Origin: Eriocheir sinensis
Taxonomy: Eukaryota > Arthropoda > Malacostraca > Decapoda > Varunidae
DNA length: 64,000 nucleotides
Assembly (NCBI RefSeq): GCF_024679095.1
Contig: NW_026110524.1
Location: 1-64,000, forward strand
Reading direction: 5' to 3'
This document shows positions 40,833 through 64,000 of this stretch, in pieces (position 1 is the first letter of the stretch; every line of letters begins with the position of its first letter). The notes under the pieces are model-generated. The model saw only the letters and a program-made list of their open reading frames with translations, searched no databases and was not told where the DNA came from. The position numbers and the translations under genes are program-made.

Positions 40833-41351
40833 CCCTTAGACGGCAGCAGTATTTAAAGATTAGCTCCCTGTAAAATAAATCGTCAATATCTTCAGCATCC
40901 TTTCCTGCTCTCCCACACATGTCCAAACCACCTCCAGCATCCTTCTCCTGATAAAGCCAGCATCTTCCTCCCCTTCCCCACATGTCCAGACCATCTCCAG
41001 CATCCTTTCCTCCTCTCCCACACGTAAGAACATAAGAACATAAAAACGTAAGGAGTCTGCACTCTTTCCCCACATGTTCAAACCATCTCCAGTGTCCTTC
41101 TCCTGATAAAGCCAGCATCTCTCTCCTCTTCCCCACCTGTCCAAACCATCCCCAGCATCCCTCTGACATACCATTATAGTCACTGCCAACCTTAGGACCA
41201 TAGCATAAATATCGTTACACAGCATAAGAGATGGTTTAACTATCGCTTATATATAGAATCAACTGCAATCTGGAAGTGTTGTTAGATTTCTGCTGTACAA
41301 AACTGACTGAATTATGGACCATCTATACACAGTTCCACCGTCGTCTAAGGG
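40833..41351. mobile_element. piggyBac-like non-autonomous element
   Basis: TTAA (40829-40832) precedes CCCTTAGACGGCAG. The right end read inward is CCCTTAGACGACGGTG, followed by TTCA (41352-41355, one mismatch to TTAA). The body has imperfect CCAGCATCCTTCTCCTG-type repeats. No transposase. The terminus resembles that of the element at 5049-5663. Confidence 0.65.
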
Positions 41352-41779
41352 TTCAAGGCTTCGGGTCACACTGTAAGCTGCCAACACGTACACCTTATAC
41401 TTCAGAGTGGGAACACGCCAGACTTTCCTCCTCAAGTAAAACAATTATTATGCACGGCGACGAAAAGTACGACGATCACCTTTAAAAAACCTCAAAGTTG
41501 GTGAGTCTCGGGCAACCCTCGCTACACGATATATTTTACAGATTTATTTTTTTACAGTAAGGGAGGGCAGCTGAAGGGCAAAAAACAACGAGCAACAAAA
41601 AACAACCCAAGAGACGCTGCTCTGACAAAAAAAGGTTCCATTCATAAAAAAGTGGTCATATGAAGGTTGATCATAAAGAGATATTATTATGACACGGCTT
41701 CACCCCTCTCACTACACTCGCTGCCATGGAGTATATTTGTCACCACTACTGGACAAGATGGAGGTAAGTTGTAGTAAGT

Positions 41780-42690
41780 AGTGCCGGTAAAGAGAGGTAC
41801 AGTAGCCTAGGTTTTCATAAGGTAAATATCGTCAAAGGAAAGAGGGATTGTATAGCTGAGTGCAGACGAGCGAGTGTAGATATTAGTAGGGGAAGTTCAA
41901 GACTGTTTGTAAGTATAGCAGTAAATAATGTCAGTAGAAAGAGAGGTACAGTAGTCTAGGTTTTCATAAGGTAAATATCGTCAAAGGAAAGAGGGATTGT
42001 ATAGCTGAGGGTAGGGGAATGAGTGTAGATATTCAGTGCCAGTAAAAAGAAAAACTAAGTAGTCTGAGTTTTCATAAGGTAAATATCATCAAAGGAAAGA
42101 TTGTATAGCTGAATATAGGGGAGCATTTGTAGATATTCAGTGCCAGTAAAAAGAAAAGCAAAGTAGTCTGAGTTTTCACAAGGTAAATATCGTCAAAGGA
42201 AAGATTGTAGAGCTGAATATAGGGGAGCGTTTGTAGATATTCAGTGCCTGTAAAAAGAGAAGTGAAGTAGTCTAGGTTTTCATAAGGTAAATATCATCAA
42301 AGGAAAGATTGTAGAGCTGAATATAGGGGAGCATTTGTAGATATTCAGTGCCAGTAAAAAGAGAAGTGAAGTAGTCTAGGTTTTCATAAGGTAAATATCA
42401 TCAAAGGAAAGATTGTAGAGCTGAATATAGGAGAGCATTTGTAGATATTCAGTGCCTGTAAAAAGAGAAGTGAAGTAGTCTAGGTTTTCACAAGGTAAAT
42501 ATCATCAAAGAAAAGACTGTAGAGCTGAATATAGGGGAGCATTTGTAGATATTCAGTGCCAGTAAAAAGAGAAGTGAAGTAGTCTAGGTTTTCACAAGGT
42601 AAAGAACGTCAGAAAGAGGAGACACATATAGTATAGCCGAGTGTTGCGGAGCGAGTGTAGATATACAGCAAGGGGAGTTCAAGACTGTAT
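41780..42690. repeat. ~104-bp minisatellite, about eight units
   Basis: Unit includes CAGTGCCAGTAAAAAGAGAA, GTAGTCTAGGTTTTCATAAG and GTAAATATCATCAAAGGAAA. The outer units are longer and more diverged. Confidence 0.88.
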
Positions 42691-42984
42691 TAACGGGTGA
42701 TCGTATAGCGACGGCTGCCTCAAGTTCCCAAGATAAATAAAAATACAAATTGCAGTAACTAGTTATGATAAAACCGTATACACATTGACGGAACTACAGA
42801 CATGACGGAACACATTTGACGCTAGTGTTTAAACGCCTGAAAAGTAAAAACTTCAAATGAAAAATGTTACCGGAGAGATGGATAAATATAGTACAGGCTC
42901 AGTAACATGCAGTTTTGATCACAACTTGTAAAAGTGTACATATATTAATACCTAGTGATGATGATGATGATTGTGATGATGATG

Positions 42985-42995
42985 GGGAAGGAAGG

Positions 42996-43047
<52 letters not shown>

Positions 43048-43119
43048 CGTGCATGTGTGTGTGTGTGTGTGTGTGTACGTGTGTGTGTGTGTGTGTGTGT
43101 GTGTACGTGTGTGTGTGAA
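42985..43119. repeat. (GT)n microsatellite with TACGTG interruptions
   Basis: A GT run of about 130 bp broken by ATACGTGCA and TACGTG. It is preceded by an ATG-repeat (42957-42985). Confidence 0.92.
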
Positions 43120-43395
43120 AGATATGAACAATGCCTTTCCATATAATGCCAAAAAAGCCATGTTAAAATATTATTAAGAGTAAAACATCTTCATAAATAT
43201 AGATATATATATGTATAGTATTTACAAGCCTAACTAATTCATTAATATAAATAGGAAAAATAATCTCTTGAAAAATAGCTCACAGGAAGAGTCAGCAATG
43301 GGACACTCAACGGACCGTTCTGAGGCGCTATGCGGAGTCACCTCAGCCCTCACAGCGACGCATGGAGGCCACAGCGGTGTCGGCACTCAATCGTG

Positions 43396-44170
43396 GACAG
43401 GCGACGGAAAACAACGGACATGATTAGCATTAACGGCATATTTGGCTTGACGATTATTAACTCATATACCAAAAGATGCCAAATGTTAACCAGCTGAATC
43501 TTCTATCGTATGCAAATTCAGAAACAAAAGTGTACAAAATAAAAAAATAAAAAATACTGAGGCCTTTACAGGTGACGGAAAACAACAGACACGATTGGCA
43601 TTAATGGCATATTTGGCTTGACGATTTTAACTTATACCAAAAGATGCCAAAATATCAACCAGCTGAATCTTCTATCATATGCAAATTCACAAACAAAAGT
43701 ATACAAAATGAAAAAAAATACAGAGGCCAAGACTGACGATGGAAAAAACAGACACGATTTGCAGCATTTACAGCGTTTTTGGCGAGAGAATTATACCAAA
43801 AATTATACCAGAAGATGCCGGCAGTGTTAACCAGCCGAACCTTCAATCATACGTCAATTAGCAAACACATTTACGTATACAAAAAAAGAAAATCAGATAC
43901 CAAGGCCTTTACAGATACGACACAATTTGCAGTCACATCATTTTGAGGTTGACGATTTTAACTTCCACCAAAGGACGCCGCAAATATCAACCAGCTGTAT
44001 CTTCAATTGTACACCAATTCACAAACACAAATACAAAAAAATAAGATACTGCGGCCTTTACAGATGATGGAAAACAACTGACATGACTGGATTTAGGATT
44101 ATCAACTTATACCCAAAGATGCCGGAAAAGTTAACCAGCTGTATCTCCTCTCATATGCCAAACAATATGC
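43396..44170. repeat. ~165-bp tandem repeat, about five units
   Basis: Recurring blocks are GACGGAAAACAAC, GGCATATTTGGCTTGACGAT, CCAAAAGATGCC and AACCAGCTGAATCTTCTATC. Units vary by indels. Confidence 0.85.
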
Positions 44171-44274
44171 GAAAGGCTTATTGGGGGTCTTTATAACAAC
44201 ACACATTCCCGTACGTTCAATCGGGGCCGGCGGAGGTGTGGTGGGTGCTTCCTGGAGCCTTCCATTCCTATATC

Positions 44275-45235
44275 TTTACGGTTACAAGGATGAGGATGTA
44301 GTATGTGTTAAGAGATGCTGTTATGTTATCTAGCTTCTCTATAACGACAGTCCTGCATGTTCCCTTGGGCTTACGAGTGCGTTATCTTCCTGTCTGTTTA
44401 CGGTTACAAGAATGAGGATGTAGTATAATGTGTTAAGAGATTCTGTTGTTGTTGTTATCTAGCTTTTCAGGGCATTTACAACGACAGTCTTGCATGTTCC
44501 CTGGGGCTTACGAGTGCGTTATCTTCCTGTCTGTTTACGGTTACAAGAATGAGGATGTAGTATAATGTGTTAAGAGATGCTGTTGTTGTTGTTATCTAGC
44601 TTTTCAGGGCATTTACAACGACAGTCTTGCATGTTCCCTGGGGCTTACGAGTGCGTTATCTTCCTGTCTGTTTACGGTTACAAGAATGAGGATGTAGTAT
44701 AATGTGTTGAGATGCTGTTGTTGTTGTTATCTAGCTTTTCAGGGCATTTACAACGACAGTCTTGCATGTTCCCTGGGGCTTACGAGTGCGTTATCTTACT
44801 GAGTTAGAGATGCTGTTGTTATGTGATCTAGCTTCTCAAGGCATTTATAACGACAGTGAAATGTGTTAAGAGATGCTGTTGTTATGTTATCTATTATCTA
44901 GCTTCTCAGGGCATTCATAACGACAGTCCTGCATGTTCCCTGGGGCTTATAAGTACGTTATCTTCCTGTCTGTTTACGGTTACAAAAATGAGGACGTAGT
45001 TTGTGTTAAGAGATGCTGTTTTTATGTTATCTTGCTTCTCAAGGCATTCATAACGACAGTCCAGCATGTTCCCTTGGGTTTACGAGTGTGTTATCTTCCT
45101 GTCTGTTTACGGTTACAAGAATGAGAATGTAGTTTGTGTTAAGAGATGATGATGTTATGTTATCTAGCTTCTCCGGGCCTATATAACAACACACAGTCCT
45201 TGTATGTTCCCTTGGGTCTTCCTTGCAACATTACC
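44275..45235. repeat. ~125-bp tandem repeat, about eight units
   Basis: Recurring blocks are TTAAGAGATGCTGTTGTT, TCTAGCTT(C/T)TC, AACGACAGTC(C/T)TGCATGTTC, GTGCGTTATCTTCCTGTCTG and GTTACAAGAATGAGGATGTA. Confidence 0.88.
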
Positions 45236-45480
45236 AACCAATTTTATCTTTGTCATTATTCTGTTTTTTTTTTTGCTATCAACCAATTTTATCTATATCT
45301 TGTTCATCATTTTTTTTTTTTTTTTTGCTATCAACCAATTTTATCTATCTCTTGTTCATAGTTTTTTTTTATTTGCTATCATCCAATTTTGTCTCCATTT
45401 TCATCTTGTTTATTATTTTGTTTTTGCCATCAACCAAATTCATCTTTATCTCCTTTATTATTTAGTTCCTGCTACCAACA
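45236..45480. repeat. ~60-bp T-rich tandem repeat
   Basis: TTTTTTTTGCTATCAACCAA then TTTTATCTATCTCTTGTTCA recurs four to five times. Confidence 0.8.
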
Positions 45481-45763
45481 ATTTCCACCATCTATCACTG
45501 TCCCCTGCACTTTAGTCAGTCAAACAACATATTTCTGGTTTCCAACTCATAACTCTCGCAAACAGACACCGATAATTAACGATTTTAACGATGACTTTAA
45601 CAGAATATCGTTAACTCTGTGGGTACGAGGGTTTTTTGGGGTCCTGAGTGATTGGTGCAATGTTCCGAGTGTGATAATAGGGTGATGCTGATGCTGAATC
45701 GCAAACACAAATACAAAAAATAAAAGAAAGTACAACATCATCATACTTTTCCACCTCCCTTAA

Positions 45764-46011
45764 CCCGGTAGCAGCGACGGGCCAAATTTGTGGCTTCCCC
45801 GTGTAGCAGCGACAGGCCAAATTTGTGGCTTCCCCGTGTAGCAGCGACGGGCCAAATTTGTGCCATGATATAAACCCCAAAATAGATGATACATAATCTG
45901 ATCACAAATGCTTCGATATATATTATGAACTGGTTTGTGTGAGGGGTGATTTTTTCTCATTTTTCTCGCTTGGAGGGACCATTAAGAAACATGATCCCTG
46001 CTCCTACTGGG
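45764..46011. mobile_element. TTAA-flanked MITE with GTAGCAGCGACGGG repeats
   Basis: TTAA at 45760-45763 and 46012-46015. Ends read inward are CCCGGTAGCAGCGACGG and CCCAGTAGGAGCAGG. Three 39-bp internal units (GTAGCAGCGACGGGCCAAAT) follow the left end. The TTAA target points to the piggyBac superfamily. Confidence 0.65.
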
Positions 46012-46748
46012 TTAATATGTATAATGCCCTGGTGTGACTTCAGTGTGTTATGCCATCCTCGACATCACAACCACAGCATCAACACCTCCTGGCAACTCTC
46101 TCATTCAATTTCCTACAACCACAACCTCTGCACTCACTCTCTAACTCACAATGACAACCTTCCTCTCCCGTATGTCAGGTCTTTTCATATATAATTCTTG
46201 GGTCTGTAATACATGCTTCCTCTTCTGATAATAATTCCTCCTCTCCCTTCTATCCACTATCTCAATTCCGTTCTCTTCGTTCACTCTCTAACTCACCATG
46301 ACAACCTTCCTTTCCCTTCTGTCAGGTCTACAATTCTTGGATCACTAATTCGTACTTTATTAATTATCCTCCTCCTCTCCATTCTGTCCACTCCATCACA
46401 GCCTCCCAATGACACGGGCTGGTCTATCCCACACCGCAACAAGGTCACAGGTCAAAAAACACCCTTCCTGATGTGCTGTTACAACGCATGTTCGGGGATG
46501 ACGCTTGACACCCCCCCCCCACACAACACAACACGACGAGCAACATACGCAACACAAATGACACGAAACACACCGCCGCCACCGTCGAGAGAAAACATAA
46601 TCAGGAGCAAGAAAGAAGATAGGGACACCGAGAGGGATGATGATGACGATGAGGACTTGAGTGATGGGTCGGCTGGCTGGTAGGTAGAAGGGGCGCACGA
46701 TACCCCTTGAGTGAGGATCCTGGGGTACTAGCAGGGTCAAAGCTTCCA

Positions 46749-59246
<12,498 letters not shown>

Positions 59247-59248
59247 CT

Positions 59249-59678
59249 GAAACAGAAAAGGACATCAGGTTCAAGTTCAAAAATGGTTCAGAACTTACCC
59301 TAATGAGAAAAGGACATCAGCTTCAAGTCCCAAAATGGTTCAGAACTTTTTTGTTTTACAGCAAAGGAGACAGCACAAGGGCACATAAAATAGGAAACAA
59401 TAAAAAAAGCCCGCTACTCGCTGCTCCTGTAAAGAATTCGAAGAGGTGGCTGACAGAGCAATCAATTACCCAAATGAGAAAAGAACATTAGCTTCAAGTA
59501 CCAAAGTGGTTCAGAACTTACCCTGATGAGAAAAGGACATCAGGTTCAAGTTCAAAAATGGTTCAAAACTTACCCTAATGAGAAAAGGGCATCAGGTTCA
59601 AGTTCAAAAATGGTTCAAAACTTATACCCTAATGAGAAAAGAACATCAGCTCCAAATTCCAAAATGGTTCAGAACTTA
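59249..59678. repeat. ~52-bp minisatellite beside a ZYG11B exon
   Basis: Units read ACCCTAATGAGAAAAGGACA then TCAGGTTCAAGTTCAAAAAT and GGTTCAGAACTT. About seven units, interrupted at 59346-59465 by a LINE tail. The array starts within the exon's own acceptor region (CTGAAACAGAAAAGGACATC). It continues for a few bases after the PIF-like element (60976-60990). Confidence 0.9.
59346..59465 (-). repeat. LINE 3' tail fragment
   Basis: Reverse-complement LINE tail (TTTACAGCAAAGGAGACAGC, GGGCACATAAAATAGG, GCCCGCTACTCGCTGCTCCT) inserted in the 52-bp array. Confidence 0.65.
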
Positions 59679-60097
59679 AGGGGCTCTCACACATTCCCGG
59701 TCCCGGTCGCGACCGTCCCCGATGACTACCGATAATCCGGTCGCCGGTCGACCGGCTGTAAGATCGGGTATTGTCGGCGGCAGACCGCCGGTCGACCTTG
59801 AGGACCGTAGACGCAGCCGACCACCGCCGGTCAACTTTAAAATTTTCAAAGATATCGGCGATGCGCCCGGTCGACCGGCGGTGTGGAAAAATGTCGCCGG
59901 TCGACCGGCGGTCAACCGGCGGTCGACCGGCGGTCAGCCGCCGACACCCACGGCAGACCGGCGGTCGACCGCGAGTGAACACCTGTGTCTGACCTGGGGA
60001 TTAGCGAGGGAGGAAGGAGGAAAACGAAGAGGAACAGGTAGGAGCGAGGGATGAAGAGAGAGAAATGCGATAAAGGAGGAAGAGGAATGGGTGAGAG

Positions 60098-60137
<40 letters not shown>

Positions 60138-60168
60138 TAGATATAGATATATAGATAGATACATATAA

Positions 60169-60215
<47 letters not shown>

Positions 60216-60342
60216 CAGATAGATAGATAGATAGATAGATAGATACAGATAGATAGATAGATACAGATAAATAGATAGATACAGATACATAGATAGAGAT
60301 AGATATATATATATATAGATATATATATTGATATATATTTTT

Positions 60343-60419
<77 letters not shown>

Positions 60420-60528
60420 AAGAACAGGTGGGAGTGAGGAAGAGAGAGGGAGGGAAGGAGGAGAGTGAGGAAGGAAGGGAGAGAGGGTGGAAAGAGATGA
60501 AAAGAAAGGAGGAAGAGGAATGGGTGAC

Positions 60529-60598
<70 letters not shown>

Positions 60599-60975
60599 AT
60601 GCACACGAATGAATTTAGGTATGAAGCTATTTATGAGGTAATTATGAAAATGCAAAGAAAGTGTTTGCTCGTCGATGTGCAGCAGGTCTGCCGCCGGTAG
60701 ACCGGCGGTCTGCCGCCGGTAGGCCGGCGGTCTACCGCCGACTGACCTGCTGCAGTCGCCGGTCGGAGAAATCGAAAATCGTATATGGTCGCCGGTCTAC
60801 CGCCGGTAAACCGCCGGCTTACCGGCGGTAAGCCGCCGGTCTACCGCAGGCAGACCGGCGGTAAGCCGCCGGTCCGGGGACTATTGCCTATTTTGTCGGC
60901 GGTCAGGCCCCGATCGGCTTATCGGGAGTCATCGGGGACGGTCGCGACCGGGACCGGGAATGTGTGAGAGCCCCT
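59679..60975. mobile_element. PIF/Harbinger-like element, copy 1
   Basis: Inverted ends AGGGGCTCTCACACATTCCC. TTA stands on both sides (59676-59678, 60976-60978). Subterminal regions are packed with ACCGGCGGTCGACC-type repeats in both orientations; the left favours GTCGAC, the right GTAGACC/GTCTACC. The centre holds AT, GATA and AG microsatellites (60114-60595). No transposase. The empty site CAGAACTTACCCTAATG is present in neighbouring minisatellite units. 1297 bp. Confidence 0.82.
60110..60600. repeat. (TA)n, (GATA)n and (AG)n microsatellites
   Basis: TA at 60114-60140, GATA/GACA at 60141-60300, AG at 60345-60416 and 60533-60595. They lie inside copy 1 of the PIF-like element. Copy 2 has TC and TA runs at the corresponding place. 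Confidence 0.95.
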
Positions 60976-61481
60976 TTACCCTAATGAGACTGACACACAC
61001 ACACACACACTTGTGTCCCTGACCTCACACGGTCAAGACACGGCTCGGCGCTCTCGCAGCAGCCCGGGGTCAGTCTGTTGGCCCCTTTTTCCCCTTCACT
61101 CCTTTCGTAGCTGTAAGCGCTCATCACTCCACTAACAAGGACCACACCTGCTAAAGCTGAACAGTGTACGTACGCAACAGTGACCATCCTGTACATCTGC
61201 GAGTGACATACGTGTGTTCGTGCGTGCGTGCTGCAGCTGCCAGTGTTGAATAATGTGCGCCCCACCCACCTATCGCTACCGCCCTTGTGACTTGCTTAAA
61301 CTAAGGCGAGGGAGCGGCCACCCTCCGCCGGACGTTATTACACGCCTGAAAAACACCAAACTCTTCCGCAATCGAAGCAGAAGGAGAGGCAGACGAGTGG
61401 CGAGGAACATCCCTGTCATCGTTACGAGGGTGAATCAGAACAAACCAGTGGCGGAGAAGGAGTACGTACAAACATTTTGAG

Positions 61482-62474
61482 GTGCCGCGAGCGTGGTATA
61501 GTCTGCCCTCTCTACTCCTCTCCAATGTGACCTCCCTTAGCAACAAGATCGAGGAACTAATGGTGACGGTCAGGTCCACTGGTGCTGGTGTGGTGGCCAT
61601 CACGGAGGCGTGGCAAATAGTTCCTGAGATCTGCAACATCGATGACTATGAACTATTTCACCATCTCAGGACTAATAGGAGGGGAGGGGGAGTGGCCCTG
61701 TATTGCCGCTCCGACCTCACTTCTTCACACCTTCAGGTCGACACCCCCGTGGGAGTGGAGGCCCTGTGGGTGAGGGTCACACTGCCTCCATCATCTACTG
61801 TGTGGCATACCCCCCCCCCGCGCCCACTGCACAGCTGCTGGTTGACCACATCATCGACACAGCTGACGCGCTTCGAGTGAGATTCCCCTCTGCAAAGTTG
61901 GTCATATGTGGGAATTTTAATCGCCTGGACGTCAACGACACGATGCACCAACTGAATCTCACTCAGGTCGTAAATTTCCCCACCCACCAACAAACTACTC
62001 TCGACCTCATCATGACCGACCTGAGCCAGCAGTACTCACCCCCCCAGCCTCTCCTCCCCATGGGACGCAGCGGACACCTGTCAGTCCTGTGGGAACTGGC
62101 TCACACCACCTCACTGCCTCAGTCATCCTCCGCCAGGTCATTCAGGCCCCTGACTGACTCGGCCATCAGACGGTTCGGGCAGTGGATTACGCAGCACCCC
62201 TGGACTGAAGTGACAAATGAGCCAGCCGTCAACCACAAATGGGAGCAATACCAGCACACTATTACCTACGCCTATCACACCTGCTTCCCCATCAAGACGT
62301 TCCCAGTCCATCCATCTGATGCCCCCTGGATCAACCCCACCGTCAAGAGGCTCATCTCGCAGAGAGACAGGGCCCACAACACAGACCCAGCCCGCTACAG
62401 ACAGCTCAGGAACAGAGTCATCAGGGAGATCAAAATCGCCAGAGCAAACTATTATCCTGAAAAAATACACCATC
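61482..62474 (+). pseudogene. LINE endonuclease and linker, active site altered
   Basis: GVVAITEAWQ, RRGGGVALYCR and VEALWVRVT are endonuclease strands. The GDFN motif reads GNFN (61910-61921) and the SDH motif reads SGH, so two catalytic aspartates are replaced. The frame moves between 61482-61800 and 61800-62474 at a run of nine C. The linker includes WINPTVKRLISQRDRAH and RVIREIKIARANYY. Confidence 0.8.
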
Positions 62475-62477
62475 TTA

Positions 62478-63539
<1,062 letters not shown>

Positions 63540-63883
63540 TAAAACAGGCCAACAACAGACAGTGGTATCACAAGGTCAGGTCTCTTTGTGGACTCGGCAA
63601 ACATTCACCCTCCTTCCCTTGCACTTCACATTTATCACCTGACCGGGCGGCCGAGGAGATAAATACCCATTTCGCGGGTATCTGTCAAAGCCTCCCAAAA
63701 CTTGATCTCACCGCCCTCCCCGCTTACCTACCATCCCCCTCCCCACCCCCCTCCGTCCAGGAGGTTGACGTTTTCAATAAATTAAAGAAATTAAGGACGC
63801 ACAAGCTACCACGCCCACTGAAGGAATTTGCCCCTGAACTTGCCACCCCCATTTGCTCCATAATAAATGCTTCACTTGAATAA
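63540..63883 (+). pseudogene. LINE continuation after the PIF-like insertion
   Basis: Reads KQANNRQWYHKVRSLCGLGK, then AAEEINTHFAGICQSLP and VFNKLKKLRTHKLPRPLKEF, the stretch before the reverse transcriptase palm in CR1-type ORF2. It is in frame with the part left of the insertion if one TWA copy is removed. Stops soon appear (63881-63883). Confidence 0.75.
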
Positions 63884-64000
63884 AACACTTGCCCTAGCGA
63901 CTGGAAAACTTCCTGTCACTCCCATCCCCAAAATTTCCAGCTCACAGTCCCTTAATGACCTAAGGCCAATCGCCATCACGCCCATTCCCAGCCTCATTTG

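Noticed and set aside
40717..41225. Frames with repeated GDGLD/WGRG motifs on the - strand
   Set aside because: They come from imperfect repeats inside a TTAA-flanked element and end at its border.
41780..42690. CRISPR array
   Set aside because: The repeats are long and contiguous with no variable spacers, and the DNA is eukaryotic.
42915..43177. Cys-Val or Thr-His repeat proteins
   Set aside because: These are a GT microsatellite read in several frames.
59912..60655. Frames rich in YIYIYLSIYL and SLSLSL as membrane proteins
   Set aside because: They are the translated TA, GATA and AG microsatellites inside the PIF-like element.
61253..61480. First exon of ZYG11B or a small basic protein
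   Set aside because: It is on the + strand, opposite to ZYG11B, and leads into the LINE endonuclease.

Overview
This is eukaryotic, animal genomic DNA. It carries spliced host genes with long repeat-filled introns, non-LTR and LTR retrotransposons, and many simple repeats, with no bacterial gene organisation. Two conserved animal genes can be read. The repeat load (AG/TC tracts, CR1/Jockey-like LINEs with RNase H, TTAA- and TWA-flanked MITEs) fits an arthropod, most likely a decapod crustacean. That assignment is inference from repeat style, not from a marker gene.

Layout. 1-3.5 kb: the end of a TA-flanked MITE, a repeated dispersed element, and the last coding exon of HEATR1/UTP10 on the + strand (1789-1995). 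3.6-7.5 kb: a decayed LINE interrupted by a TTAA-flanked piggyBac-like element. 7.65-11.5 kb: a gypsy-type LTR retrotransposon on the - strand, with most of gag and the protease missing. 11.5-18 kb: MITEs, hairpins, AG tracts, a C2H2 zinc-finger remnant and a 1.1 kb TA-flanked element. 18.2-31.2 kb: a BEL/Pao element (- strand, integrase region missing) split by a very young env-bearing gypsy element (19948-29173, + strand) with 377-bp LTRs that look identical and a 4-bp target duplication. 31.3-41.4 kb: LINE fragments, a hAT-like element carrying a SINE, and piggyBac-like elements. 41.8-45.5 kb: consecutive unrelated tandem arrays.

46.7-59.25 kb: nine consecutive - strand exons of a ZYG11B homologue, the leucine-rich/armadillo-repeat substrate receptor of CUL2 ubiquitin ligase. 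They give about 701 residues with matching splice phases and end at a stop codon. The N-terminal 35-45 residues lie in an exon not found here. Introns carry minisatellites (several seeded from the adjoining 3' splice site), a tRNA-type SINE and a nearly intact CR1-like LINE.

59.7-64 kb: two copies of an unusual PIF/Harbinger-like element built from CCGGCGGT-type repeats. One sits in a minisatellite that preserves the empty target site; the other sits in a LINE that runs off the window end.

HEATR1 (+) and ZYG11B (-) point towards each other, and most of the DNA between them is nested transposons. The most unusual observations are the splice-acceptor-derived tandem arrays in ZYG11B, the young gypsy element whose frame breaks mostly fall at short homopolymers, its leader of 50-bp repeats open in all three frames, and the CCGGCGGT elements with a verifiable target site.
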